A stretch of 64,000 bases of DNA from JACKCP01 sp034007295. GTDB taxonomy: Bacteria; Desulfobacterota; Desulfobacteria; Desulfobacterales; JACKCP01. The notes under the pieces are model-generated. The model searched no databases. It saw only the letters and a list, made by a program, of their open reading frames with translations, and had not been told where the DNA came from. Made by a program: the position numbers and the translations under genes. Shown here piece by piece: positions 55,332 through 64,000 of the stretch. Each line of letters opens with the position of its first letter. Position 1 is the stretch's first letter. The DNA lies in assembly GCA_034007295.1 (NCBI GenBank), contig JAVERC010000009.1, forward strand, positions 33,471-97,470, given 5' to 3'.

Positions 55332-55705
55332 CTGATTTTTTCAAATTTTTTGTGATTTAATTATTTCCACCTCAAAAAATATTTTTTCCTTAATTCAAAT
55401 AATAAAATATAAATCTCATTATTTAATAATTCACTATTTTAAAATATCTTTTCACATTTCACTTCATTACTAACAAAAAACTTTTTTTATTTTGCATAAA
55501 TTAATTTAGCAAACCATTCTATCAACTATTCAACAAAAATTTTGCCTTTAAAAGTTTTATATCTTTAAGTTGGAATAAATATTCTAATATAATTTATTAA
55601 TACTAAATTTATTTTATATATTTGCCACAGAGCAAAGACAGAAATGAAATTATTATTATTATGGGTTGGATTAATAATTAATTATTTTTTTATCAAGGAG
55701 GCTTT
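55332..55705 (+). other. Intergenic region before the octaheme cytochrome operon
   Basis: The 374 bases are A/T-rich and hold no gene. A perfect 14-base palindrome, AATAATTAATTATT (55673-55686), lies just before the AAGGAGG (55695-55701) of the next gene, but it may be only A/T bias. I saw no convincing promoter or Fnr/Crp operator. Confidence 0.4.
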
Positions 55706-56455
55706 GTGGCTAAAATTACTAAAAAACTCAAACTTTTAAAATTTATTTTTTTCCCTTTTTCATTATTTATTTTTATTTCACAACCATATTGTGCTGAAAT
55801 TCAAAGTCTAAATTTATCATCACAAAAGCAGGTTATGAATTACCCTAAATTTTTTGACCAGATACAATCAATCATTTTAAAAGATCCCCTTGGAGAATTT
55901 ATTGGCACAAGTAAAAACGGAATCATTGAAATCACATATCTTGACACAGTTAAAATGGCAGGTCACAGCTGTTCTGTTGTCGGGGGTGCATATATCTGTG
56001 CATTAAAAGGCCTTAAAGCTTTATATGGCGACAAAATTCCAATAAGGGGTGAAATTATTGTTGAAATCAAAAACCCGCCAACACAAGATAATGCAGGTGT
56101 TGTCGGTTCAGTTCTTTCAAATATAACAGGTGCAACTACTGATTTCGGATTCGGCGGGCTGCCTACCGGAGATTTCAACAGAAGAAATCTGCTTTTTTAC
56201 AATGCAAAAATTGATACTGATATAAGATTTACCCGAATTGATACAAAACAGCAGATTGGAATAAATTACCATCCCCAAAAAATTGTAAATCCAAAAACAA
56301 TTTTAATGACTGCCATAGGACCTGACGCTACACAGGAAAATAAAAAAACTTTCCCTGAAAGATTTCAAAAAATGGTGGAATACCTCTTTAATCAAAGTGA
56401 TAAGGTCGTTGAAATAATAAACTATGAACATAGTAATTTACCCTCAAAAAATTAA
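55706..56455 (+). CDS. Exported FmdE-like protein
   Basis: The start is GTG at 55706, four bases after AAGGAGG. The 249-residue protein has a signal peptide cleaved near QPYCA-EI. The core KMAGHSCSVVGGAYICALKGL (GHSC at 86-89) followed by NPPTQDNAGVVGS and TDFGFGGLPTGDFNRRNLLFY resembles the FmdE family found in formylmethanofuran dehydrogenase operons and in metal-related loci. Position-wise the H and C in GHSC stand where FmdE proteins have HxCPG, but the following proline/glycine are changed. Metal or cofactor binding is inferred. The octaheme cytochrome start overlaps its stop. Confidence 0.55.
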   Translation: MAKITKKLKLLKFIFFPFSLFIFISQPYCAEIQSLNLSSQKQVMNYPKFFDQIQSIILKDPLGEFIGTSKNGIIEITYLDTVKMAGHSCSVVGGAYICALKGLKALYGDKIPIRGEIIVEIKNPPTQDNAGVVGSVLSNITGATTDFGFGGLPTGDFNRRNLLFYNAKIDTDIRFTRIDTKQQIGINYHPQKIVNPKTILMTAIGPDATQENKKTFPERFQKMVEYLFNQSDKVVEIINYEHSNLPSKN

Positions 56456-57591
56456 TGGTAAATCAGATGAACTGGATAAAAGTCAGAAACTATTTTCTTG
56501 CAGCAGCACTTGTTGCAGCTTTTTTTATTGCTGTTAATATTGAGTCTTTTCAAAAAAAGACACAAAATGATTGCATAAAATGTCATATAAAAACAAACCC
56601 GGTAATGGTTGAAGAATGGCAGCAATCAACAATGGCCTTTTCTGGAATGGAATGTATTGATTGTCACGGCAATTCTCACAATAATGAAAAAAATGCAGAC
56701 AAAGCTGTTTTGCCTTCAATAAAAGTCTGCGGTGAGTGTCATCAGGCACAGGCAGATCAATTTAGTGCCGGTAAACATGGAAAGGCTGAAGAGGCCTTAT
56801 ATGTTTCTGCAATGGGTAAAAAAGTCAAAACACAATTCCCAGCCGTTTTTGATCGTTCATGTGCTGTATGCCACAATGAAATCTGTAAAGACGGCGGTCA
56901 ATGTGATGCCTGTCACAGTGGACACAGATTTTCTGCAAGAGAGGCAAAAAAGCCAGAATCCTGCCTTCCCTGCCACATGGGGAACCATCCCCAGTACGAA
57001 TCATACAATTTTTCCAAACATGGTGCTTTATACAAATCAAGAGGACTTGACGGAACTGTACCTACATGCACCACATGTCATATGCCAGACGGAAACCATA
57101 TGGTTAAAACAAGCTGGGGATTTTTTGGAGTCAGAGGCGATGAACCTGACAAAAAAGGAGCACAAGATCAGAAAACTGTTAAAAAAGCCGTTGAAATGCT
57201 CGGCCCTATTTTAGCTCCAGACAGTTTCAGGCCAAATATAGAACAATGGTCACAGCAAAGAGAATCCATGCTCCAAGTCTGTGCCAAATGCCACTCAAAA
57301 TCAAAGGCACAAAAAAATCTTGAATCTGGAGACAAAGTTGTTGCAACTGCAAACAGCCTTGCAGCCAAATTCATAAAATCAGCTCAAGAACTTAAAAAAA
57401 GCAAAATCATTGATGAAAAAGAGTACTTCTGGCTTATCAGAGACAAAATGCATGCCCAGCGTATGAGCATGTACATAAACGCCTTTCACCAATATCCAGA
57501 GGGAGTTTTGCTTGAAATGATTCATTTTAAACGATCAACAATGGAAAATGAAAAAAACCTTAATAAATCCAATAAAAAGGACACAAAATGA
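56455..57591 (+). CDS. Octaheme c-type cytochrome, HAO-like
   Basis: The 378-residue protein begins with one hydrophobic segment (signal or anchor, residues 12-28). It has eight CxxCH sites at residues 40, 67, 92, 136, 150, 170, 205 and 276, and no CxxCK. Spacing and the motifs SWGFFGVRGD and WSQQRESMLQVCAKCH are reminiscent of the hydroxylamine oxidoreductase (HAO) octaheme family, including epsilon-HAO-type reductases. A reductive role toward an N or S compound in the periplasm is therefore possible. It overlaps the FmdE-like gene by one base and the TonB-receptor gene by four. Confidence 0.75.
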   Translation: MVNQMNWIKVRNYFLAAALVAAFFIAVNIESFQKKTQNDCIKCHIKTNPVMVEEWQQSTMAFSGMECIDCHGNSHNNEKNADKAVLPSIKVCGECHQAQADQFSAGKHGKAEEALYVSAMGKKVKTQFPAVFDRSCAVCHNEICKDGGQCDACHSGHRFSAREAKKPESCLPCHMGNHPQYESYNFSKHGALYKSRGLDGTVPTCTTCHMPDGNHMVKTSWGFFGVRGDEPDKKGAQDQKTVKKAVEMLGPILAPDSFRPNIEQWSQQRESMLQVCAKCHSKSKAQKNLESGDKVVATANSLAAKFIKSAQELKKSKIIDEKEYFWLIRDKMHAQRMSMYINAFHQYPEGVLLEMIHFKRSTMENEKNLNKSNKKDTK

Positions 57592-59705
57592 GAGCCAAAA
57601 AAATAAATACATTCAATTTTTTCCTGAGTTTTCTTACAATTGCTTTTATAAATTTATACAACAATGCATTTGCACAAATGAGCAATTCAGAATCAGAAAA
57701 AATTATAATTACAGCAACCAAAACAGAAAATCAAATTGATGGAATAGCTGCTTCCGTAGATGTAATTACTTCCTATGATATTAAAATGATGGGTGCTTCC
57801 ACGCTAAAAAATATTATTGAAAAAACCCCCGGACTTACAATGCAGTACGGCCGTTTTCCCCATCCAAGCTCAAAATCAAAAAGTGCAATTTCAATACGAG
57901 GAATGGGAGCAAACGGCACCCTTCTTCTAATTGACGGCAAACGTGTCAGCGGAGAAACTGAAAATCCCTATGAAATGGACAGAATTCCTGCAGACATGAT
58001 TGAAAGAATAGAAATTGTCAAAGGCCCCATGAGCACACTTTATGGTTCAGATGCACTTGGAGGGGTTATAAATATTATCACAAAAAAACCAGTTAAAGAC
58101 AAATTACGAATAGGATTGGACTTCAATTCAGGAATGAATGACTCTGGAGAAGGGAATCAATATAATGCAAGTATCAATGCTCTTGGGAAAAAAGGCAAAC
58201 TTGGTTACTCATTTTATTCAGACTATAATGAAACAGAGCCATGGACAAAAAAAGAAACCTACACTTCAAAAGCTCTAAATCCGGTTAATAATAAGCCTGT
58301 AGCAAACGATGATCAACACAATCTAACAGGTAAAACAGATATTGCATACAGGGATGAATCAAAAATTTTTACAACAGGACTTACTCTTGATTATCAAATA
58401 TCTGACTCACTCAGTTCGCAGATGGGAGTCAATTATTTTCAGGAAGACAGAAAAGGGACTTACAAAGGCGGCTCAAAAAAACTTAGACCTGGACAAACTC
58501 CGCCTGCTGTAATGGTAATGAACACACCTGTAAAATCAGTAGATGATAATAACAGGCTGGACTATAATGGATCAATAAAATACAAATTTTCAGATTTAGT
58601 GACTTCCAAAATCGGAGCATACCGTTCTGAATATGAAAAAAGAAATGAAACTTCTGCCATAAACTTCAATGCTCCACCAAACAAAAAATTCAGTGCAGAT
58701 GTTGATATAACAGGGTTTGAGGCTGAGTCTATCTGGTCTGTAACAGAAAGCCATTTGCTAGCCGGAGGAACTGAGTACAGAGAAATTTCAAGAAACTCAA
58801 GCGTTTTAAACCCTGACCCTACAAGCTGTGAATTTGTAAGAGATACACAAAGATTCAAGGCTTTATATCTGCAGGATGAATGGAAATTAACTAAAGATAC
58901 CAATGCTGTTTTTGGAATAAGATATGATGATATTTCCAGTGCAGACCAGGAGCTAACATTAAAGGCAGGCCTTGTAAAACAATTTTTCCCAATGCTTAGG
59001 GCAAGAATTAACTATGCAGAAGGCTACCGTGCACCTGATGCAGCAGAACTCTACATTACTTCGCCTACACCAGGCGATGTGCCAACAATAGGAGCCGAAT
59101 CAGTTTACGGCCCAAAAACAGAAATACATGAGCTTGATCCAGAATTTTTAAAAAGTTACGAAATAGGATTTGGAGGAAACGGAAAAAAATTCAATTATGA
59201 AATTGCATTCTTTTTTAATGATATAAAAGACAAAATTGAACTTGAAAGAATTGATATCAACAATGACGGTATTGATGATTATAAAACTTATGTTAATAAA
59301 ACCGAAGCTGAAACAAAGGGAATTGAGCTAAACCTTGGATATAGTTTTGATTGCGGACTATCTGCACAAATAAACTGGTCAGAGCTTGATACTAAAGACA
59401 AAAGTACAAATAAAGACCTTCTTTTCAATCCTGACAGAACAGCCATGCTAAGCATAAATTACAAATTAATGCAAACTCTGTCATTATCCCTGATTGCAAG
59501 ACATATAGGCGAACAATATAAAGCTTCCCATGAAAAAACAAATTCATTTCAATTAGTTGATATCAGTTTCTTAAAAGAATTTGGAACAAACAACAAATAT
59601 GAACTTTACGGCGGAATTAACAATATTTTTGATGAATCAGTAGATGAAGCCCTTGGATCAAATCTAGGCCCATATATATTCGCAGGTATAAGGGCAAACT
59701 TTTAA
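57588..59705 (+). CDS. TonB-dependent outer-membrane receptor
   Basis: The 705-residue protein has a signal peptide ending near NNAFAQ, a TonB box-like IIITATKTENQ, the plug domain (IIEKTPGLTMQYG, SIRGMGANGTLLLIDGKRV, VKGPMSTLYGSDALGGVIN) and a C-terminal barrel ending in phenylalanine (GIRANF). It imports a siderophore, heme, cobalamin or metal complex. It overlaps the octaheme cytochrome gene (ATGA) and precedes the activase gene by 11 bases. The ligand cannot be read from the sequence, but the neighbours suggest one linked to heme or metal use. Confidence 0.88.
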   Translation: MRAKKINTFNFFLSFLTIAFINLYNNAFAQMSNSESEKIIITATKTENQIDGIAASVDVITSYDIKMMGASTLKNIIEKTPGLTMQYGRFPHPSSKSKSAISIRGMGANGTLLLIDGKRVSGETENPYEMDRIPADMIERIEIVKGPMSTLYGSDALGGVINIITKKPVKDKLRIGLDFNSGMNDSGEGNQYNASINALGKKGKLGYSFYSDYNETEPWTKKETYTSKALNPVNNKPVANDDQHNLTGKTDIAYRDESKIFTTGLTLDYQISDSLSSQMGVNYFQEDRKGTYKGGSKKLRPGQTPPAVMVMNTPVKSVDDNNRLDYNGSIKYKFSDLVTSKIGAYRSEYEKRNETSAINFNAPPNKKFSADVDITGFEAESIWSVTESHLLAGGTEYREISRNSSVLNPDPTSCEFVRDTQRFKALYLQDEWKLTKDTNAVFGIRYDDISSADQELTLKAGLVKQFFPMLRARINYAEGYRAPDAAELYITSPTPGDVPTIGAESVYGPKTEIHELDPEFLKSYEIGFGGNGKKFNYEIAFFFNDIKDKIELERIDINNDGIDDYKTYVNKTEAETKGIELNLGYSFDCGLSAQINWSELDTKDKSTNKDLLFNPDRTAMLSINYKLMQTLSLSLIARHIGEQYKASHEKTNSFQLVDISFLKEFGTNNKYELYGGINNIFDESVDEALGSNLGPYIFAGIRANF

Positions 59706-59716
59706 GGAGATAAAAA

Positions 59717-62700
59717 ATGAACCAAAATATCCCAAAAATTGGAATTGACATTGGGACTTCATCTATAAAAATAATAGTGCTAGATTATAAGAAAAATATT
59801 ATTTATTCAGAATTCAAAAAGCATTTAGGAGATCCAGATTCATGCCTTAAAAATCTTCTTTCTGAAATTTTGGTACATTTCCCTTTGGCAAAAATCGGCG
59901 TCTGCGGAGCTTTATCAAAAAATTTATCAGAATCTGGTATTTTTCACATGGAGGCGGTACCTTCAGCAATAGAAGGATGCAGATTTTTAGCTCCAGAATC
60001 AGAATGCATAATGGAAATAGGAGCTTCCAGTTCAAAATTTATCAGTGGCTTTTCTGATAAAAATAATTCAAAAATCCAATTTTTTTTCAATTCAAGCTGT
60101 TCAGCAGGTACAGGGTCATTTTTGGAAGAACAGGCAAGACGCCTTAATATTACAATGGATGAGCTTTCAAAACAAACAAGACTTGCCAAAAAAGCCCTGC
60201 CGATTGCAGGCCGGTGTTCGGTTTTTTCAAGAACTGATATAATACATTTTCAGCAGGCCGGAGCACAAACACCAGATATTCTTCTTGGACTTGTTTATGC
60301 AATGGCCAGAAACTATAAGGCTAATGTAATAAAAAGACATCCTGTAAAGCCACCTGTACTTTTATCAGGACAGACAATGAAAATTCATGGGATAAGGCAG
60401 GCATTGGCAAAAACATTTAATCTTTCATCTAAGGATTTTATTCTAAAACCGGAAAATTTATATGTTAATGCCATTGGATCAGCCATTGGTGTACCGGAAC
60501 AAACTTCAATAATTGAACTTTCAAAGTTATGCAATACTTTGTTAAAAAAATCACCTTCAATTTCAAATGCTTCTTATCTGCCTCCTCTTGAAAAATTTGA
60601 CATATTAAAAAATTATAATACTCACCCCTGTAAAAAAACAAAAATTAAAACCTGCTTTCTTGGAATTGATGTCGGTTCAACATCAACAAATCTTGTGTTA
60701 ATCAGCCCTGAGTGTGAAATTATTGACTTGCAGTATCTGAGGACGCTTGGCTCCCCTCTTGATACAGTAAAATCAGGAATAGCAAACATTAAACAAAAAT
60801 TTGGAGATGATATAAATTTTTTGTCAATTGGAATAACAGGTTCTGGGCGCTCATTAGTCGGAAAAGCACTTAATGCTGACCTGGTAGTAAATGAAATTAC
60901 TGCCCAAGCCGAAGGCACAATTTTCAATCATCCAGAAGCTGACACAATTTTTGAAATAGGCGGTCAGGATTCAAAATTCATACGCCTTAAAAACAAGGCA
61001 GTTACGGATTTTGAAATGAACAGAATCTGTGCTGCAGGAACAGGTGCTTTTCTAGAAGAGCAGGCTGCTAAAATTAAAGTAAGCATCAATGATTTTGGAG
61101 AGCTTGCAATGAAAGGAAAAGCCCCACTTGATCTTGGAGACAGATGCACTGTTTTTATTGAGGGTTCTCTTTCAAAAGCTGTTGCACTCGGTCATGAAAA
61201 GTCTGACATTGCTGCCGGACTTGCTTACAGTATTGCTAGAAACTACCTAAACCGTGTGGTTGGCAACCGGTCAATTGGAAACAGAATTTTTATTCAGGGA
61301 GGTATTGCACATAACAAAGGCGTAGTTAATGCTTTTCGTTCCCTTATTTCAAAAAATATTTCAATTACTCCCTATTTCAGCGTTACAGGTGCTCTTGGGG
61401 CTGGGCTTATGTGCCGTTCAAAATATTTATCTAAATCTAGTAACTTTCCAATGCAAGATTTAAATAAATATGAATCAACAAAAACCTGCCTGCCTATTTC
61501 AGCTGAAATCTTTACAAAAACACAGGAATTATTCCTTGAAGGGTATAAACCCAAAAGATTCCCGGGACAGCCTACCATAGGCATACCAAGAGTGCTTTTT
61601 CTTCACAAACTTTTTGTTCTCTTTAACCGCTTTTTTACTGAACTTGGATTCAATGTTCTAATTTCAGAACCAACTACACCTGAAATGGTAGATAAAAGTA
61701 GAGAAACAGCCATGGAGGAAACCTGCTATCCTGTAAAACTTGTTAATGGCCATATAGACTATTTAATAAAAAAAAATGTGGACTATATTTTTTTACCAAC
61801 TGTTTTTACAATGAAACATTCTGGATCAAAGGCAAGAAAAGATTATGGCTGCGTTTATATGCAGACAATAGCAATGTTTGTTGACCATTCAATGAACCTG
61901 AAAGAAAAGCAAATCACATTGCTCAGCCCTGCAATATCTTTTAAGTTCGGAACCAGGTATATTGCTAAAACAATTCTTGACCTTGGCAAACAACTTGGAA
62001 AATCCAATATTTCAACAATTACAGCCATGCAAAAAGCAGCAATCGGATTTATAAAATACAATAAAGCCATTGCAAGGCTTGGAAACAAGCTGATTTCAGC
62101 TCTTGACAAAAATAATCCTGCCTTTGTGATTATTACACGGCCCTATGGAGTTAATGATCCTGTACTCAACATGAATATACCAAATCACATTATGTCAATG
62201 GGATACAATGTAATCCCTTTGTCCGCACTTGACATAGAAGATGTTGATATTTCAAAAGATTATCAAAACATGTACTGGCCATTTGGACAGCACATACTTG
62301 CAGGTGCAAAAAAAATTAGGCAAATAAAAAATCTTTATGCAATATATTTAACAAATCACGGATGCGGGCCTGATACAGCAATTTTACATCTTTTTCAAAA
62401 GGAAATGGACGGAAAACCTTTTCTCCACCTAGAAGTAGATGAACATGGTTCGGATGTTGGCGTGATTACCCGTATTGAAGCTTTTGTACTAAGCTTTGAC
62501 AAAAAAAAAGTCTCAGAACAAAAACCTTCAAATTCTAAATTAAATATTTCTGCTCCAGATAAAAATTTACCGCTGTTTATTCCCTGTTTCTACCCATACT
62601 CTGATATTGCATGCGAATTTTTCAAACAAAAAGGCTTTAATGCAGACATACTTCAACCAACTGATCAGTTAAGCCTTGAAAAAGGTAAAGAACTTAGTGC

Positions 62701-63619
62701 TGCAAAGGAATATCTTTCACTTATAACACTATTGGGTGATGTAAAAAAACTCGTCTTATCTGATTCCAATGTTCAGGTATTAATACCTCAAACCGAAGGC
62801 TCTGAGGTAGAAGGACTTTACTCGCAGGTAATATTTAGTTTGCTTAAGCAAAAATTTCCTGATTTAAAAATTTATTCACCTTTTCTTGAAGATGTAATAC
62901 TTTCTCCTGATTTTTTTAAAAACTTTTTCCTTTTAGCCATGGCAGGTGATCTTATCCTTTCAGCACCTGTAGAAAGCAGACAAGAAGTGCTTTTTGAAAT
63001 AAGAAATTCAATCTGTGATTTTAATTTAAATCATATAATTCGTATTACTTCAAAGATTGCTTCCATTAAGCAGGATCAAGGATTAAATCTTTTGCTGACC
63101 GGAGAACCAGCAATTGTATTTAACCCATTTAACCATGGTGGAATTACAAAAGATATATCTGCAAGATTAAGTTACCAGCCTCTCACTGAGATATTTTATC
63201 TTTTTTGGCAGGATTTTAATGAAAGAAAAAAAAATATTCAAATAACTAAAAATCTTATGAAATGTAGACATTTAATGATTCAGGTTTCATCTATTCTTGG
63301 AGAATCCAGTATTTTTGAACCAGATCCAGATATCCTAAAATTTGAAGCAGATAAATTTTTTCCGCTCTTTACTGGAAGCAACGGCCGATACAGACTAGCA
63401 AAAAGATTTTCACATACAAATATTAACGGCATTATAAATCTTGGTTCAGCTTATGAAAATACAGGAATTATTACCCGTCAGTTAGGTGAGTCTAGACCCT
63501 CATATATTCCAGTGTTAAATTTAATTTTTGACGGCAGTGATCATAATATAAATAAAGAACTCATTGGCAACTTTCTTTATTACCTTGAGAAAAGAGCATA
63601 TAATCTTAATCTAACCTAA
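59717..63619 (+). CDS. Giant BcrA/D-type activase with two ASKHA domains and DUF2229
   Basis: The 1300-residue protein follows a GGAGATAAAAA site. It has two consecutive ASKHA ATPase domains of the CoA-dehydratase activase type: GIDIGTSSIK with cysteines C128 (SSCSAGTGSF) and about 166 (GRCSVF), and GIDVGSTSTN with about 438 (ICAAGTGAF) and 477 (DRCTVF). A DUF2229 region (GIPRVLFLHKLFVLFN, MEETCYPVKLVNGHIDYL) and a long C-terminal region follow. Activases pass ATP-driven electrons from an Fe-S cluster to dehydratases or double-cubane proteins. The client is not in this window. Confidence 0.85.
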   Translation: MNQNIPKIGIDIGTSSIKIIVLDYKKNIIYSEFKKHLGDPDSCLKNLLSEILVHFPLAKIGVCGALSKNLSESGIFHMEAVPSAIEGCRFLAPESECIMEIGASSSKFISGFSDKNNSKIQFFFNSSCSAGTGSFLEEQARRLNITMDELSKQTRLAKKALPIAGRCSVFSRTDIIHFQQAGAQTPDILLGLVYAMARNYKANVIKRHPVKPPVLLSGQTMKIHGIRQALAKTFNLSSKDFILKPENLYVNAIGSAIGVPEQTSIIELSKLCNTLLKKSPSISNASYLPPLEKFDILKNYNTHPCKKTKIKTCFLGIDVGSTSTNLVLISPECEIIDLQYLRTLGSPLDTVKSGIANIKQKFGDDINFLSIGITGSGRSLVGKALNADLVVNEITAQAEGTIFNHPEADTIFEIGGQDSKFIRLKNKAVTDFEMNRICAAGTGAFLEEQAAKIKVSINDFGELAMKGKAPLDLGDRCTVFIEGSLSKAVALGHEKSDIAAGLAYSIARNYLNRVVGNRSIGNRIFIQGGIAHNKGVVNAFRSLISKNISITPYFSVTGALGAGLMCRSKYLSKSSNFPMQDLNKYESTKTCLPISAEIFTKTQELFLEGYKPKRFPGQPTIGIPRVLFLHKLFVLFNRFFTELGFNVLISEPTTPEMVDKSRETAMEETCYPVKLVNGHIDYLIKKNVDYIFLPTVFTMKHSGSKARKDYGCVYMQTIAMFVDHSMNLKEKQITLLSPAISFKFGTRYIAKTILDLGKQLGKSNISTITAMQKAAIGFIKYNKAIARLGNKLISALDKNNPAFVIITRPYGVNDPVLNMNIPNHIMSMGYNVIPLSALDIEDVDISKDYQNMYWPFGQHILAGAKKIRQIKNLYAIYLTNHGCGPDTAILHLFQKEMDGKPFLHLEVDEHGSDVGVITRIEAFVLSFDKKKVSEQKPSNSKLNISAPDKNLPLFIPCFYPYSDIACEFFKQKGFNADILQPTDQLSLEKGKELSAAKEYLSLITLLGDVKKLVLSDSNVQVLIPQTEGSEVEGLYSQVIFSLLKQKFPDLKIYSPFLEDVILSPDFFKNFFLLAMAGDLILSAPVESRQEVLFEIRNSICDFNLNHIIRITSKIASIKQDQGLNLLLTGEPAIVFNPFNHGGITKDISARLSYQPLTEIFYLFWQDFNERKKNIQITKNLMKCRHLMIQVSSILGESSIFEPDPDILKFEADKFFPLFTGSNGRYRLAKRFSHTNINGIINLGSAYENTGIITRQLGESRPSYIPVLNLIFDGSDHNINKELIGNFLYYLEKRAYNLNLT

Positions 63620-63810
63620 ATTGAGCGATTTTCAAGTTTGCTGCATATAACGGCAAATTGTATCAGGCTATACTCTTGCTATGAGTGATTCAATTTAACG
63701 CCGTAGATGCAGTAAAATTGAAAAGCCCGCAGGGTTTCATATTTTTAAATATAATAAGCTTAATTCATTAAAAATTTCTTAATTTACAAATATGAAACGC
63801 TCAACTTAGG
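63615..63810. ncRNA. Structured intergenic element (predicted three-way junction)
   Basis: An outer stem CCTAAATTGAGCG (63615-63627) / CGCTCAACTTAGG (63798-63810) closes two hairpins. Hairpin 1 pairs TTTTCAAGTTTGCTGC (from 63629) with GCAGTAAAATTGAAAA (to 63724), continuing through CGGC/GCCG, AAATTG/CAATTT and CTC/GAG. Hairpin 2 pairs GTTTCATATTT (63734-63744) with AAATATGAAAC (63788-63798). No open reading frame is present. It could be a structured RNA, a palindromic mobile element or a repeat. The strand is undefined. Confidence 0.5.
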
Positions 63811-63879
63811 TTTAAATAAAAACTTTTTAAATAAATCTGCTGTTCTTTAGATAAAAAAAATAAATATATTTATCCAAAT

Positions 63880-63910
63880 AAAAAACCCCTGAAGAAGAAT
63901 CTTCAGGGGT
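63880..63910 (-). terminator. Rho-independent terminator of the rRNA operon
   Basis: ACCCCTGAAG (63885-63894) pairs with CTTCAGGGGT (63901-63910) around a six-base loop. On the minus strand it is followed by five T. It lies 11 bases beyond the 5S 3' end, as expected for the end of an rRNA operon. Confidence 0.92.
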
Positions 63911-63920
63911 TATATATTTT

Positions 63921-64000
63921 ATCCGGCAGCGTCCTACTCTCCCACACAGTCTACCATGCAGTACCATCAGCGATGTAAGGCTTAACTTCCGTGTTCGGGA
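63921..64000 (-). rRNA. rrf: 5S ribosomal RNA, 5' part outside window
   Basis: The minus strand reads TCCCGAACACGGAAGTTAAG, a core 5S segment, then CTGATGGTACTGCATGG and the 3' end GAGAGTAGGACGCTGCCGGAT. About 80 of roughly 117 bases lie in the window. The 23S and 16S genes should lie beyond the right edge. Confidence 0.95.

Noticed and set aside
56455..57591. Reading the octaheme cytochrome as NrfA nitrite reductase or tetrathionate reductase
   Set aside because: Those families carry a CxxCK-type active-site heme, which is absent; all eight sites are CxxCH.

Overview
The window is a low-GC (roughly one third G+C by eye), densely coded chromosomal segment of a Gram-negative, motile, anaerobic-type bacterium. 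The gene content fits the Desulfobacterota (former Deltaproteobacteria, Desulfobacterales-like): a large BcrA/D-type activase, an IorA/IorB arylpyruvate:ferredoxin oxidoreductase with an FrhB-like partner, an octaheme c cytochrome, many lipoproteins, a type IVa pilus locus with PilY1, CheX and a MotA/MotB stator. This assignment is inference from gene families; no 16S rRNA is present. No prophage, intact insertion sequence or CRISPR array was seen.

Layout: 1-1.7 kb holds the 5' part of cheX, cysK and tRNA-Gly/tRNA-Arg, all on the minus strand. 1.8-10.7 kb (plus) holds rpoH, a TPR lipoprotein, a LolB-like lipoprotein, mrp, a large unknown lipoprotein, and a solute-binding protein with a sensor histidine kinase. 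11-16.7 kb (plus) holds an frhB-like/iorA/iorB operon, a DksA/TraR-type zinc-finger gene, a lipoprotein and an exported endonuclease/exonuclease/phosphatase-type protein. 16.7-26.5 kb (minus) is a pilus operon: fimT-like, pilW-like, pilV-like, pilX-like, pilY1, a small exported protein and a PilB/GspE ATPase. 26.9-31 kb (plus) holds tRNA-Ser, dnaX, ybaB, recR, a YkgJ-type Fe-S/zinc protein and murI. 31-36.7 kb (minus) holds a ClC antiporter with an HTH-EIIA protein, motA-motB with a degenerate HD-GYP protein, and an HD hydrolase. 36.8-40.3 kb (plus) holds a LysM protein and a MoxR/VWA pair. 40.4-42.3 kb (minus) holds a GAF/kinase/UspA triad. 42.5-45.1 kb (plus) holds a gamma carbonic anhydrase and two membrane proteins. 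Next come pepN (minus), an unusual ftsK with an smr gene (plus), a two-component system (minus), an EAL-CBS-GGDEF protein and a Crp/Fnr regulator. A four-gene unit at 55.7-63.6 kb encodes an exported FmdE-like protein, an HAO-like octaheme cytochrome, a TonB-dependent receptor and a giant two-headed activase. The window ends in a structured intergenic element and the 3' part of a 5S rRNA on the minus strand.

The most unusual signals are: (1) a family of about 147-bp fold-back repeats (eight copies or remnants, two of them head to head) with imperfect terminal inverted repeats, several sitting exactly on stop codons; (2) a roughly 200-base element at 63615-63810 predicted to fold as a closed three-way junction next to the 5S gene; (3) a FtsK motor whose membrane domain is replaced by a ZapA-like domain; (4) a PilY1 whose von Willebrand A domain is split by two jelly-roll-like modules; and (5) the FmdE-like/octaheme cytochrome/TonB receptor/activase unit under a Crp-family neighbour. 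All of this comes from reading sequence and translated proteins; no database search or folding calculation was run.
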